Notes: generated from the sequence alone by a model not told the origin. A stretch of DNA of 64,000 nt from Phorcus lineatus (GCA_921293015.1 OV121081.1:3906001-3970000); one strand, 5' to 3'. Shown: positions 11,107 to 26,400, counted from the stretch's first letter. Translations and numbers: made by a program.

Positions 11107-13005
11107 AAATAATGTTTATTCAAACTACCAGTGATAATCTTAACCATTACCAGTAATGTTAAAATTACTGTTCTCCCTAACATTTTAAAAGTGTAGATTT
11201 GCAGTTTTAAATCATGATTTGTAAAACGTTGTTACTGAACATTGAAGGTTTACTAATATTTTTATATTAAAGGGACGATGCATTTCATGTTGATTAACAT
11301 TTCAATAAATGATTTAATCTATTTCAAAACTTCTGATATCAAGTACAATACATTCAAACCCTGAATAAATGTTTTAATAGACATCAGTTGTTGACTGCAG
11401 CAAGGTTATCTACTTCTTGTCCCAATATTTTTGCTTTTTGTAAGTATTTGATGCATCATAAATAGTCGTCTTTTGTTAAAACCTCTTGAGTGAAGTATTC
11501 ATATTTTCATAAAAATAAAGCTGTTGATCATCAGCTTTTTCATGATTTATTACCAAGATTTAGTTATTGATAAAGACAGATATTCACCATACACTAATTT
11601 AAACCTAACCATGCTTTTCTTTGAAGATAAGTAAAATAAATGTCATTGACTTTGAAGCTCATAAGAGTTTGTTTTGTATATTATTAAATGGTTTTGGTAT
11701 ATAAATTAATAGTTTTGGGATAAAATATGAAATATATTTACCTTCATCAGCAGATGATAATTTCATTTCTGAACACTATTCAACCATCAGTGGAAACATA
11801 AATGTACCAAAACGTCTTATTTACTTTCATAATGTGACTCAATTGCACACTTCCATATATCAGCTCTTAAATCTCATGATGAAATGACCAAATGTACAAA
11901 TTGGTCTTGGTACATTTTGAACTGCTTCAGTGTAGCAGTTCTTAAGAATTCGAAATGTCAGGTTTACTGACAACAGATGCTAGGGCTTGTCATAAGCACA
12001 TCTAGCCTAAATCCCCCAAAGACAACAAGACAAGAAAAAACTTTGGCATATGTGTTCACTTTAATTCATCATCATCAATGTAAGTACTGCAGTATGTAGT
12101 TATGTTGAACCTGTGATGCAGTATCTACAGTAGCCCTCAGTCTCTACCAGTGAGTAGTGAGTTCACTATGTACATGCACATGCATGCTACACCAGCTTAG
12201 TTGCTTACTCCGTAAAACCACCAATACTGCTGCAGCGAAACAAGGACCATCTCAATTTTATTCAAAGATGATAGGATTTTCAAGAACATGGCCCTATGTA
12301 GGCTGCTGACAATACTCTTGGCAAAGGGAGTTTGCAGAAAATGGTACCTTCTGATGTTATCAATCTCCTTTCAACTGTATATAGAAAGCAAAAATTGCTG
12401 CAAAATAATGAAGGACAGAGTTTGAAGGTCTAGATGAGGGAATTTTCTTTTAGAAGAATCAAGGTCAAATCAAGGCAAAAATTGCTGAAATTTGTTGATG
12501 CATTATACATACAATCCCTGTACATGGTGAAAAAAGGAAACAAAAAACAAAAACATTTTGTCTTGACTCACTAGAAATGAAGCTTTTGATTCAAGGTTAT
12601 CATCGATGAATAGAAAATTGAACAGGATTATCAGAACTGCTCCATGGGTAGGGTTTCTATCATAGCATATCTTCTGATTTTTTGTCAAAGCAAGTGATAT
12701 CCAGTTTCCACTGTAGCAGTTTTGGCTGGTTTTACACGTACATAATGTCTGAAATCACTACCACATTTAGACAGCTTGTAAACACTGATGCACAATACCC
12801 TAAGATGCAAGTGATATACCTCTATAAACCATATACAGCTACATTCAAGTTTCTCTGCGCACTTCTTGCTTTTGAATACACAAACAACTTTCTGTTTCTC
12901 ATAACACCTGAATATTTCAATAATTTGCACGTTTAGCAATGAGGTGAAGTAAAGTCTTGGGTTTAATGCCGCTTTCAAGAGTATTTCAGTAGAGTAGTTC
13001 TCAAT

Positions 13006-13070
13006 TTTACATCAAGAAGCTGGATGTTTATCAAAGTACTTTTGATATACATCCAGCTTCTGGATGTAAA
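13006..13070. repeat. Near-perfect 65-bp palindrome
   Basis: The left half begins TTTACATCAAGAAGCTGGAT and the right half ends ATCCAGCTTCTGGATGTAAA. The halves meet at AAGTACTT and differ by only two or three bases. It is probably a tiny foldback element. The lack of a loop argues against a microRNA precursor. Confidence 0.75.
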
Positions 13071-15460
13071 GATAAGAACAGAAAGTTACCATCAAAATTG
13101 TTTTCAAAGGTGATGGGAAACAGGAAATATTAGTTGTGGCCATTATATATAGATATACCACTATGTCTACAGACCCACCGTGCTAATACACAATACCATA
13201 TGTGTAAACAGCCACTAATTCATTTAGTTTGTTGAGAACTCCAACTCAAAAACAAACTTCCATATTTACAGGAGTTACAGAATCTGCAAAAGTGACACCA
13301 TGTGTTGATTTACTTTTTAACAAGGTGAAGTTTTACTTGAAAGAAAAATCATTCAACTTAAAATTCTTATATGACATAACACTATCTGTTCCTGTCATAA
13401 AAATCATAATTTAAGAATCAAGTTTTCTTCATCGGCTCATTTCAATCTTGAACAAAACATTTTGAGGACAAATAGTGAACAACATCATGCTACCATGCTA
13501 ACTTCCCTCTACCATACAAGCTTGCTGCAAAATGACAAATGTTGGCAATTGAAAATATATATACAACTTTGTACAAGCTACATTTACATTTGGTATAACA
13601 TTGCACATATCAGTTCATTTCTACATGGTGAGATATAGGTGATTTGGCAAATAAACAAGATCACTATAACATGTGTCCTACCAATAGCTTTTCATATGCC
13701 TGGTAGTTGATCTATCAGATATGAGCAAAAGACATAGCGTAAGATACATAATATTTTTTTCAAGCCGAAAAGTACAAGATAGTCATCACATTGCCATATA
13801 GCGTATGGAACAGTCGCTTAAGTTGCCATTTTAATCAGGTTGCCACAACTAAATAGCCTAAAAAACATTTTTTGAAGCTCTTATAGAGTTAGTTGTATCC
13901 TAATGCTAATGAATGGCACTTAGGACTATCTTTGAGTTTAGAAAATACAGACCCATATCTAACCAGAAAGAGAAAGCTATAGCATTTAGAGGAATCCCTT
14001 TTGTGTTTAATTTCATTATGATATTAAATATGCGGATTAGTGACATTTCACATGTTATGGTGTGACAGAGTTTTACTACTAAACTTCTCATAACACAGGT
14101 CTTATCAAATATTCCCACATAACTCAAGTTTAATCATTCAAAACACCTCTGATACAACTACCTTTCCATTGGTTTAGTAAAGTTCCAAGGTAACCTGATG
14201 TCTATACAGTATACCTGTTGGAGCATGTTAGTTTGACTGGTATTAAGTGGAGGCAGCATTGAGTTGAGAACAACTACAGGCATCTGTCTCTACTTCCCTA
14301 TATACAATAAGCACAAGACAGGCATAAGTTCTCAATCGTCACTTGCTAGAAATTGTACAACCTTTTTCAAACTTTTGCTTAATTAGTACCATCATGAATC
14401 AATTTTATTAACAAATCTATAGAATAAGTATTGCTTTGAGTTTGGTTTTGGAATCGATTAGTTAATCAAAAGTTTTATGAAAATGAATCTAGTTGCAACA
14501 AAAATATGATAAATGATCAGCCATCAATACTGACATTGACAAAGAAAATGAAAAAAGCTAACAAAAAGATTCTCTCACAAATTGAAATGAGAAATAATAC
14601 CTTCTGCATTAAGCATGGGGAAGGTACAAAAGAAAAGAATGGATCACAGAAAATAATATTTATAACACATATTGCAGCATACATGACTGAAAATGTCAAA
14701 AACAACATTTTTCATTAGTTTCCTATTGATACATAGGATAAACATCAACTTTTAATCTGAACTCAATTAGAGATAATATGATTCTTCTTATTCTGTATCA
14801 AAAAACAACCACAATAATTTCAGATCATTTCAAGATATGTTTTCTGCTCCTTATTTGTGAGACTATGTTTGCAATTTAAGAAGATTTGATAATTGTATAA
14901 GTCAAAGTTGCCAAGTAATACAATAGTGAAAGTAAAGAAACATATTCATGTGAACAAAAGCAACAACAGAAACAGGTTTCATGGCACAAAGCAACACAGT
15001 TCATCTGAGAGCACTTCACTCTTGAGTACACAAGATATGTTCAAGGAACATACCAACATATTTTTTGAACAGACTTTCGAGGGAAAACTGTCACCATAAG
15101 CAAACTTAAACAACCATCACAAATGATTTAAGAATTTGAACTCTTTGAACTCCAAAAGTAACGACATTTGAAAAGGTAGAACTTTAAGTACATTACCATC
15201 AATTGTGTATAACTATATGTACAAACTACAAAAATATTTCAAAATTTCTTATTGTTTTGAAAGTAAGTTTTACCATTTGAGAAGAATACTCATTTCCGTC
15301 TAACGCTTATCACTTTAAGGAGGTCATAGACTAAAAACCAATTTTCAAAAATAGATCTTAAACTAACAATGCTAGTGTCAAACAAATTGATAATTTATTT
15401 TCTCTTGTACAAACATTCTTGGTTTCAAAGACATGGGGTATACCTTTGTGTCTCATGAAC

Positions 15461-15567
15461 GTTGCTTCTGCAAAAAGTTTACGATCTTTCAACATATCGT
15501 TATCTCCAAGCCATTGCTTCTGCAAGATGTTTACCATCTTTCAACATATTGTTATCTCCAAGCCATC
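15461..15567. repeat. Tandem duplication, 2 x ~53 bp
   Basis: Two adjacent copies run from TTGCTTCTGCAA to GTTATCTCCAAGCCA and differ at a few positions. Confidence 0.75.
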
Positions 15568-15794
15568 ACTTGATGATTTCAGAATGAATGTCTTAATGAC
15601 ATTGTCATCGGTACACTGAAGCACAGCACTTTATACATAACCTATAACAAGAAGTATATATCTAGCACTAACAAACAGAACAGTGATTGGAATTATCCTT
15701 ATTGGTAACATGTTCATACAACTGTACACTGAAAATAATGCTTTCATCAGAAACAAACAGACATTTCATATTCATCACAAAACATGTACATAAC

Positions 15795-16033
15795 ATCTTA
15801 CTATGACTGCACATAGTCACAAACTAGTGCCGATGATGATGTGCCCATCTTGATTTGCAACAGAATGTCCATCATCACCTTTTTCCCCATGAACAGCACT
15901 TCAGGATCATAACATTTTACTCTGACTGCACAGTTATCAGCATCTCGCTATGAGTGCATGTAAGGTCACAAGCTGATACCATTCCCAGTTAGATGTCAAT
16001 CATCACTTGTGTCTATGAACAGCACTTTAACCC
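15795..16033. repeat. Diverged tandem duplication, 2 x ~117 bp
   Basis: Both halves contain GACTGCACA near the start, a GTC.ATCATCAC block, and end in ATGAACAGCACTT. Similarity is moderate, so the duplication is old. Confidence 0.5.
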
Positions 16034-16230
16034 TCCTGTGAAGATTGTGTGTTGTGAAGACATTCGTCTCTGCTACACCCAATGATGCTTGATCAAACCA
16101 TGTGAGCTCTAAGTACAAGTGAGTCTATATATCACCATCTACTCTACAACTACAGCTCAACTAGTGGCACATTCTACTCAACAGTCAACATGCAACACTT
16201 TGAGTTGTACTTCCTTAAGGATCACACTAG

Positions 16231-16360
16231 TCATTTTCACAGGTGAAGATATTTTCCACGGGTGACAAATTTTCCACAGGTGACAAATTTTCCACAAGTA
16301 AAGATGTTTTCCACTGGTGACAAATTTTCCACAGGTAAAGATGTTTTCCACTGGTGACAA
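16231..16360. repeat. 18/20-bp minisatellite, about 7 units
   Basis: The units are variants of ATTTTCCACAGGTGACAA and TTTTCCACAGGTAAAGATG. On the plus strand they carry CAG|GTAAAG and CAG|GTGA strings. The array lies about 0.9 kb past the OXR1 stop, possibly in its 3' UTR. Confidence 0.8.
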
Positions 16361-16609
16361 AGGTGCGGACAAATGAAATCTTCTCCTTCCCTTCCTATAC
16401 AATTAAGCAAATGTATTCACAATTCTCTGCAATCTATACTATCAAGTGTAACCTTGAGATGGAGCTCTGTCAACCTCTCCTCCTATGCTGTACAATTCAT
16501 CAAATCTAGTCACACTACAGTGTAACCAACTCTATAGCAACAACTTATCAATCTGTACAACACACAAGTTGCTTGTACTGCGGTATTCAACATAGTTGCA
16601 CAATGTGTC

Positions 16610-16615
16610 TTTATT
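16610..16615 (-). terminator. OXR1: Candidate OXR1 poly(A) signal
   Basis: TTTATT on the plus strand reads AATAAA on the gene strand, about 660 bp past the stop. Other AATAAA hexamers lie further on (about 15390, 14402 and 12255), so the real end of the transcript is open. Confidence 0.3.
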
Positions 16616-17270
16616 GCAGAATTGTTCACATTGTTAAAACAAAATGCTAGTACTGCAGAACTGTTGCACCAGTTCTCAAAGGATTATTTAGGAGATCTGG
16701 GAATGGGATGCTTCCAATGACCTCTTCACCCTCACACAGTGCAGGTAATGGGCCTGTAGGTAGTAGTGACATCTACATCCTGCTTTGTGCTGGTATATGT
16801 GACAGACATGTGTAGGGCCTGTTTTTTATGCTGACTGACAGGGGGCACCAGTCACTCTCCAAAATTCATATCCAAAACACACAATACTCTGAAGAAGAAA
16901 AACAAAAGGGGAGTTAAACTCCTAAGAAGTTTTGTATGGTGAGATTGTTGATTAGCTGATATTTATCATACAGCTATCTCAGGGTCGAGTTTGAGATTGC
17001 AGAATGCCTGTAATATCTTTAGAGCAACAAATTTATGTGATACCTATCAGCAAAACATTTCTTGTACTGCAAAGATTTTAAATGTAGTATAGCACTCAAA
17101 ATGAAAGTATTGATAACAGTTCCTCAGAGCAAATAAACTTGTCTGGACCCTTTTGTAACAGGACAGATAACATAAACTCCATTACAATGTTACACAAAAC
17201 AAACTAGCTGTGTTACAAAGTAAAATATTGTAACATCAGAGATGAGGCCACAGGAAAGGCAAACATACCA

Positions 17271-17406
17271 TTAAAGGAATGCCCATGCTTCAAGCCCCTT
17301 CAAGACAAAGTCCTCTTTATCAGTGAGGACGTCGTTGTCAAATGTATCACATCGGTGAGAGCGCCCATGGTAGAGATCTCCGTCTAACCACAAGCCAAAC
17401 TGTCCC
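17271..17406 (-). CDS. OXR1: OXR1 last coding exon, end of TLDc
   Basis: The acceptor is CATTTTCAG. It encodes [19 protein letters not shown], then [13 protein letters not shown] and EAWAFL before TAA (17271-17273). This is the most conserved end of the TLDc fold; human OXR1 and NCOA7 end IWAFE and VWAFD. Confidence 0.97.
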
Positions 17407-20400
17407 CTGAAAATGAAAGATTACCTTAAACATACCTTATTGATAAGACGTTTAATAATCCTCAATGTTCTTGTACAATTGTACGCAGGGAATGATGAGT
17501 GCCCTGGAATGCAACATTACCGGGCAGTCTAAATGTTCTTGACTAAAACTGCCGACAAAAACTATAACATATTTTTGGGGGATGGGGGGTGACAGGGAAA
17601 TAAGAGGCTGCTAAGATGTTCACTTCACACACTGATGCATCCTTACACAGTGGGTTAAAGAGTCAAAGGCAAATCAATAAATAAAAGTTTCCTGATTTTG
17701 TCCAGGTAATGAACATATCAAGAGAAATACAATAAGCCCTTACTGTCCAGCTCCTATTGCCAAGCTCTCCTTGTTGCCCTTGATGAAGAAGTTATTCTCC
17801 CCCGTCCAGTGAAATACCTAAAAACAGCAATTACTAATGTGATTATCTTAAACAAATCTTGAACTAAATTCAGGCCTAAAATCTTTTTAGAAATCCCAAC
17901 TGCATCACCGTAAATAATTTTTGGGTACCAAATATCACATTTTTACTTTTTCCAGAGATGACTAAGTATGCAAGTACTTGACAAAAAACACCTTTAATAT
18001 TTACATTTTTTAGTTGGTAAACTATAAGTTGAACAAACATTAGCTCACCTTGAACTCTGGGTAGAATGTGTAGAGGAAACACTCGCCGGTGCCGTAGAAG
18101 TGGTCACTCATCTTGAAAGCACAGTTGGTCACAGCTCCAAACACCTGCAAACATTACTTCATTCATTCTTTTCTCCTTTCTCCTTGATAAACTTTACATA
18201 GTTACTTTTGTAAATAAATGAGAATGATGATCACCACAAACAATAAAAACTTATAGATATTGCTTGTTTTGACTTGATAACTTCTTTTGGAGTCACATTG
18301 TTAATATGTGTAGTACTTCACCACTGCACCAAATAATGCAACTTGTCACAAAAAGATTGATAAAGATAAAAATGCATTAAAGCCGTTGTTAAGCAATGTT
18401 TCAACATGAGGTGACATTTGAATGTTTAGGTGATGAAATTGTGACTACAAAAAGCATGATTCAGCCACGGCTACAACAAAGACAGTATTGCAAAGCAAGG
18501 TCACGTACGGTCACATTCAGTCTTAATTGCTGAAAAAGTGACTCAACAAGGATAATTCAGCGACAGCTGCCACAGACATTAGCGTTATAATTATAATTAA
18601 TATTGAAGCCGATATTGGAGATTTGGAGAGGACAGGATGAGCTCACGTGATGATTGGTGTCGGCAACCACTAGGAGGATAGGGCTGTCCACGTGACTCAT
18701 GTCCCGGTAAAGAGTCTTCAGACTGAAGCCGTGCACCTCGGTGCTGTAGATCAGGTTCCACGTGTACCCGATTGTCCGTGCTGGCATGTTCTGGGAGAGC
18801 TGTAACACAATGTGAGAACTGTATAGTTACAAAAAGAAAGTTTTTGAATATTTGGAATACCATGGGAGAAACAATAAAGTGATAAAATCCCTTTGTGAAT
18901 TCAATAGCACATGCAAGAATATTCATTAAGAAAAAAAATTCAATTAGAAGATGACTTTAAAAAAAATAATTAAATAATGATATATCAAAACTTTGACATA
19001 ATGCGGTTTAGTGTGCTTTTGGGTGCTTATAATTAAGCTAAAAGAAAATCCTAATCCTGTGTTGTAGACCTCACATGATGTTATTGTAACTTTTCCATTG
19101 AGCAATAAAACTATCATATAATACAGCTATTTCTATTAATACATATTGTTTTTCACCCTGCTGCTAATAATAAGCTTATATCCAGAGTAAGTAGTACAGA
19201 CCATTACATAACACACGCTGGACAGCTGTATGCCATGAAAGAAATCTGACCATGATCATGTAAGACATGAAGTTAACTGACCCCTGGGGCTGAAAATATA
19301 CTTCATGCTGACCTGATGACCTCACCTGGTTAGATGTCAAAGGTCATGCAGGTCATTCACACCAGGAGATTTACCAGCTTTGATAGGTAATCAAAATTGA
19401 TTTACCAGCTACTGAAGACAATGGACATTGGAAAAGAGTTATAACTGTTAGCTATCAAATAACAATTTAATAATAAAACATTTCATAAACATGGTCAAAG
19501 TTGTATCATATGAATATTATCTTTAAAAGCAACTACTTATATCAAAAAAGAAATAATCAAAATGTATCTACTTATCCAACCAAAATGAAGAGAAAGTCAT
19601 ACAATTCTGATCAACACTACATCTACTGTTTTGAAACTCATAATCTAAAAGCTTTTGTCATACAGAAATCAATTCTAATGTGAAAAAGTGGCCAAGTCCT
19701 GTGGATCTATTTCATAGCAATATAACATCCAAGTGGTATGTGTCTCCGCCATTTTCTAGTATTTACAAAAAAGAAAAAATGAAAAAAAATTATTTTTTAA
19801 AAAAGTGTTTAGTTATTAAACATAACTTTACTCAATAAATCAATTACATCATTTGCTAACCTCTATGGAAATGATTCATGTGCGTTGCGGCCAACATGTG
19901 CATGTTGACTAAACAAGATTTATAGTTTACATTATTACTAAGTAATATCAAAGCAAACTGAACAGATGAAAGATGTGTCAAACATAACGATGCACAATTT
20001 TTTCACCGATCCTAATTTTGCTATCCAGAACTTTTAATGCAGCCAATCTATCAATCAATCATTTATTCTCATATAACCACGAAGGTGGTACAAGAGCATA
20101 TACAACAATCATTTTATACAATAAATAATCACAAATATACATGATATATAATAAATACAGAATATTATACAATACAAGATGGCTGTCTAATTAGTTAGCT
20201 ATGTTTCAAGAGATTCTATTTTGGATAAAAATTTTGATAAGTAGCTAAATTGCTTAGTGTCATTTGTAGAAAATAGTTTAACAAAATTGTGACGGCTTGT
20301 ATACATTGAATCAATGGATAAAATATACATTTTCCTTGCATTGCAAAGACTTTTACATTTAATAAATATAATGAAATTCATCAGCAAAAGACGTGGATTG

Positions 20401-23400
20401 ACAAAGTTTACAAGTTCTTTCACAACCGATGCCTTATTTCTTCTAGAGAATGATCAACTTTTGGTCTGTTCAAGGGGTTTGAAAAATCTTCTCTAGCAGA
20501 AAAAATAATCAACACTATGGCACTTAAAGTAAATGCAAGTCATTTGATGTTTGGGTGATACTTTTGAGATCAAGTGACCTTGAACTTCCAGTGTTTAAAC
20601 CAAATTGTTCAAAAATATATCCAACAGGCAAAACTCTGCAAATATATAAGAGAATATAACGCAACATGACAAATTTCATACCTCTTTGAGCTCATCCTCT
20701 GTAAGCAGCTTGGTTTCCCCAACCATGTCCGGCAGCTGGATCTGTTCCTCAATATCAATGGTGGACATTCGACGGATTGCTTCCTCTTTGCTGATAATCT
20801 GAAACATTGCCAACTGCAAACTCAACATCCTCTCTATTCAACAGCTTCTGGTCTGGACTATTTAGAAGCAGGTTCCTCAGTTTCCAATCAGATGAGTTTA
20901 TTCCGATGAACAGCTTTCACAAGTATGTCCCTATTATCTTAGAATGTGAGGTGTTAAACTGAACATGGCATTTCACCAATACACAGCAGCTTCTGCAGAG
21001 AAAGCCTGCACCCTTGTAGCCACATATTGGGTGGAACTGAATAAACAGATCAGTCTACTGTACAAGCCTTTCAAACATGGTGTCCAGTGAAGAACATGCA
21101 CAATAGTGGCCTTGTATTGTGTTAACTAAACAGACACAAGTCCGTCTGCTACACAAGCTTGTTCAGTGGCATGAGTTCTTCAAGTTGGCTGTTGAACCTT
21201 TGTCACGGAGACATACACAAGGGTGTAGCTCTGGTATTGAGGTGTAAGCTGATGACTGATCAACCACATATTGCCCTGCCTACCTAGCCTGGTCCACCAC
21301 CTACAGGTATATCCTGTACTTGTCTTGCTTCATCAGACCTGTGACAGCCACTCTGCCTCCGGGCAATATTAGCTTACATCAACGTATTATCAAACAATCG
21401 GCTGAGCCTAAGTCAGACTCGTTCACATACAAGATTTTATAATGATGATTAATAGGTGAACTTCAGAGTGATTATGACAGGAGATCACAATTTTGAATAA
21501 TAAAATCCCTTTTGTATTAACACCCCACCTGCTGGTCCATATTAGCTGATAGCTCTTGTCAAACTAGCTACCATTGTTAATGACTGGTTTTTCATGTTAA
21601 TTGGCAATTCTGAATTGTTTGGCACTAATTTCATCAACATAATTAATGAGTTACTTAAATTAATTTGAGCTATCTTATTAAAACAATCATTACTTTGATA
21701 TAACACATGATAGTGTAGATTAATATTACATTAAAACACTCTAATATTATTCATGCTGTATGATAACTGTATAGTTATGACCTGATATACGCCAAATCCT
21801 GCATGCTTTATTTACTAATATCATAAAATTCAAATTGCTCACAAAATTCCTTACAATAGACAAAATAAGCAAAATTATGTATGTGATAAGCCTGTCTGAC
21901 AATGTGATTAATCTAAACGCATTAATCAAAGATTGTAGAGGTTCATTGTTTGATGAGCTGAAACAAGCAATGCAAAAGATTTCTGCCTTCTATATCTTTT
22001 TGTTCTGGAGAAGATGAAAATATGGTTTGAGACCATGCTCCCCAGGCCCTTAACAGGGGCCACAGGGCCAACAAATCTACAATTTTAAGTATCCACTGGC
22101 CAAGGGACCGAATGACAAGATCTTAATTCTCTAAAACTCATGGATCTGGTGAAGAATTCACAAATGTTTAAAAGTTTACATATGGCTGGATGCCGGACAC
22201 AACGCCAAGACATATATGCTCATATCAGAACTTGTTAAAAATATCATATAGAACTAGCCTTTAAATTTAAGTTCTAAATTTATTTTTTTTAAATACAATG
22301 TGGAAAATGATTTTACATTTGAGAAAATTGGAAAACAATTTTACCATGGTCAACTAATTTGAAGCTGTCCACCTCCAAGAGCAAACTTACCAGAGTAGAG
22401 TAAGTAGGACTGCAAACATCAAGTAAACACCGAAGGTCCTCACCTCCATCTCCTTGGGATCTGAGTTTTTAATTTTACATAGGTTCTTAAATATAGCCAC
22501 AAATATTCAGGAAAGTTTGAAGCTTGATCCTCACCTCCCAGTCCTTGCGGATCTTCTGAATGCTGGCGCTGAAGTGTTCGTCTACAATCTCCAGGTGCTC
22601 CTCCCCCAGTTCATCCTCATCCTCAATAACAACAAAACCTCGCTTCTCAGGGTCAATATCGTCCTCGTCACCGTAGATCTCCGGAGTCCATTGCACAAAG
22701 AATGCATACAGCTGGTCAACCCTACATTATTAAAAAAGCTCAACCATTTAGAATTTGTGACATCGTTGTATAATTAGGAATTTGAGGCTTTTTTTATAAA
22801 AGGTGCACAAGAAGAAAGTGTTTAGTGGTCTAATTTGATGATTTCATTCTTTGGTAATGTAGTATGACAAGTCTGATAAACAATGTTTAATTACTGATAA
22901 CCTAAATCCAAGGATGGAGCTACAGTGCACATCATCTCACACAGGAAATACAGCCGCGACAAGAAAAGGGTGGAGCTTAATGGGAAAAAGAACCTATATG
23001 TCTCTGTAATAGAATGAATTTTAATTGGAAGAAGCATACTATCATAAAGGTCAAAATTACAATTTACTATATGTCATAACATACCTAAAGAAAAAATATC
23101 AAGAAAAAAGAAAGCCATGATTGATTCAAAATCCTTTCCAAAAGAATGCATGTTAGTTCATAACACAACTATTCAATGCACGAGAACGCAACATCACAAA
23201 CTGAAGGGGTAGACTTCATAGCATGTCTTAGAAAGTCTTTTGGATGTAACTTTCACAAATGTTAACCTAAGGCATGTATGTGTACTAATATCAGGACAGC
23301 AATGACACCAACATTACCTGTATGTGCTATAGCCATGCAAACATGTACCAACTGAAGGGGAAGTACTGAGCTGTATCTCAGGACAAGTCCTTTGGATGTA

Positions 23401-26400
23401 AATTTGAAAGTTTTTATCATATCATAGCCAATATCATAACAGCACTGCCATCAAGATTACCTGTGTGCAAGAAGCATGTGAGGTCTGACAGGGAAGTGTC
23501 AGGGGACCAGCTGACACCAGTGATTGACAGTCTCAACATGCATACGTCAATAACGTGACCTGCAATCTCTCCCAATGTGACGACACACTTTCCGATGTCA
23601 GGGACAGGAGAGCTAACAGACAGGTGGCTACTTTGAGACAGGGATAGCTTAACTTCGTGTGTTTTGATTACAAATTTTGAAAAATATTTTTGCAAAATTA
23701 TGTCAAAAGGATTGTTAAAAGTCCTGTCTGGCTCATAAGTTTGCACCAGGGTAACATAATTGGGTTTTTGGGATGGAGAGGAAGCAGAACTTACTTGTCT
23801 CTGGGAATGGAGAACCAGTACTCAGGTTTCTTCTTGGTGGTCCTGTAGGACTCAATCGGACAGGTCTGGGACACCTCCTTGTTCTTGGGGTGGCCCACTC
23901 GCAGACAAAGGTACAGAGGTGGGTCCTCCACACGCGCTGCTGGCCTCGCTATCAGCTCTGGCAGGTACAGGGTTAATGTTAATACACATCTTATATGGCT
24001 AAGAGGCATTGGATTTAAAAGATTGTTAGCATGGTCTACAGATAGGTAAAAGATGGTGACTTGTTATTTAGTGATACTTAGGTAATATTTCTAGTCACAG
24101 CATTCTGTATACATACTCAATATGAAAGACAATATTGTCATAATCATAAATATCTTGGTTTCATGTGTTCAAAGTTAATGAGGTTACCTGTTTCGGGACT
24201 TCATTTACTTAGATTTCACAGAAAAATCTTAACTTTAGCTAAGAAATCTAAAGAATTTAGCAATGAAATAACCTGAGGTAGAAGGATATTCCCTTTAGTA
24301 TTTGAGTTAGTTCATCTTATTCTACAGTAAGGATGTTAACGGCCTAGATTCTTAAAGCACTCTAATGTTAACAAATATACAGACAAAGAAATTAGCACTT
24401 AAAGAACTTGAAAAATCTGGGTTTTTAACTTGCATTTCTAGCATTATTGTTATGAAAATGTAAAAGTAAATTTAATCGAACATAGAAATATGTAGATCTT
24501 TATGAAGTTGGATTTTAACGTTGGTTAATTCTGAGACTGTCTCAATCTAAATATATCTGGCCCTTGTTGATCTCTTGTAAAGAATAAATAGATTACTGTT
24601 ATGGAGGAGATTTCTTAAAGGCATGCACACAGCTGAGGAACCAACTGTTAACTCACTGCAAACATCACCACTTAAGCAAGAACTTGTCATGCAATAATCA
24701 ACTGATGACTTGTTTGTTAGATTATTTCCAAAAAAACTAAAACATATCACATTCCAATAATATAACACAAAAAATTTGACACATATTTTACATTTTAGTT
24801 TTAACCTTAGCAATAATAAAATCATTAAAGAAAAGAAGCTTAAAGTAAATTGGTAATTTGAAAGAATGTATGGCGATTAAAAAACTAAGATACCTTATGG
24901 TTAATGCTTAAATTAAAGAGCTTCTTACACTTATAGGATTGCATACATAAATGTCCATTACCTAAATAATCATTTCCTACGTATATAGGTGTACGAGCGA
25001 TTTAGAGAGATGAAGAACCAATGTTATATGTACAGGTATTTGAGTCTTTCAAAACATCATATTTCTTCATATATATGTAACATTCTAACCACCATAGAGC
25101 TGGATATGTGTCGATGTTGAAATCCAGAAAACAAATCTTTACAACGATAAATGGAGAAATGACATGAAGAGAACAGATGTAAGCAAGAACTTCAAGACAA
25201 TGTCGTCACTCACAGAACCTCACAATAGAATAAACAACCATTTAATAAACACAAAAATGAAAGACACGTTTTTAAATTCAAATTGTGCAACTAAATAGCA
25301 GCATTTTGGTGACTTCACATGTGATGCATCTATAAAGGTTCTTTCTAGTTAACTGATGAATTAATTACTAAAATACCTTTGAAATGTAGGAAGTAATATC
25401 TTTTTTAGCAATTTTTTTTATCAAATTAATCAGATTTGAATAGAAAAACAAAAATGTGAGAGAAGAAAGTTGAGTGTATTGAGGACTTATGGTTGAAGTA
25501 ATGATTTGTATGATATTTGTTACAAGTTTCCACTTCAATCAGAAACAATCAATTAAACAGACAATTCAATTGAGATAAATGCTTTAAAATAATTTCATGC
25601 AATAAATTGATAAGTGCACAGTGGTATGTCTATCTTTAGCCTGATATAAGCATATAATACACCAAGACCCAACCTGAGGAATATTTACCTAAACCTGTAA
25701 TGCAAGAGGAAACATTAACATGTAAATGGTAAACGAGCTTGTTCATGTTACACCTCAAATACATGGGCTCACCACGTGCTTAATAACATTACCACAAGTT
25801 TGTTTTGGGGAAATAAATTTGATATTAGCAATACCATGAAATTGATTTTGCTGAAAAATTCACACATGATAGAGTACAAAATGTATATCAAATACAAAAT
25901 GTACATAATTCTTTATCTTAGATTTTGAAACAAAAATCATGCAAAATAAAAAAATTGACAACCCAAAAATATTTATTGAAATAGAATAGAAAATCAAGCC
26001 ATTCATAGATTATCTGAAATATGTCTTTTAACTGTATCCGTCTGATGAAAACAAATATCTGGTCATTCAAATTTAAAAAATTTTTAATCTACAACCCTCT
26101 CACATCGATGATATTAACAGAAAACTAATTAGAAAGGAAAACAAATGAGACCTATCTATAAATAAAGATGGAGAACAGTAACATGACACAGAGCATTTCT
26201 AACAAGAATCTCTAAAATAATCTGAGCTTATTTCAAGAATACTTGACCAAACGGAAGGAAAATCATTCTTCAGTGATCACATTGAGTGACATTTGTTTGG
26301 AAAAGTTATGATTATGAGAAATTATTATTATGTGAGTTTATGGACGCAGTCTATATCATATCCTTAATCCTGACAACATTTTACAGGAGTCTTTAAAAAG

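Larger units (their letters stand above)
11027..17270. other. Intergenic region and 3' UTRs between convergent genes
   Basis: The stop codons of the two genes face each other across 6.2 kb. The part next to OXR1 must contain its 3' UTR. There is no gene, but there is a 65-bp palindrome (13006-13070), two short duplications (15461-15567, 15795-16033) and a small array (16231-16360). Short frames here are AT-rich and show no family pattern. Confidence 0.7.

Noticed and set aside
13006-13070. A microRNA precursor
   Set aside because: The palindrome has almost no loop and pairs through its centre, unlike a pre-miRNA.
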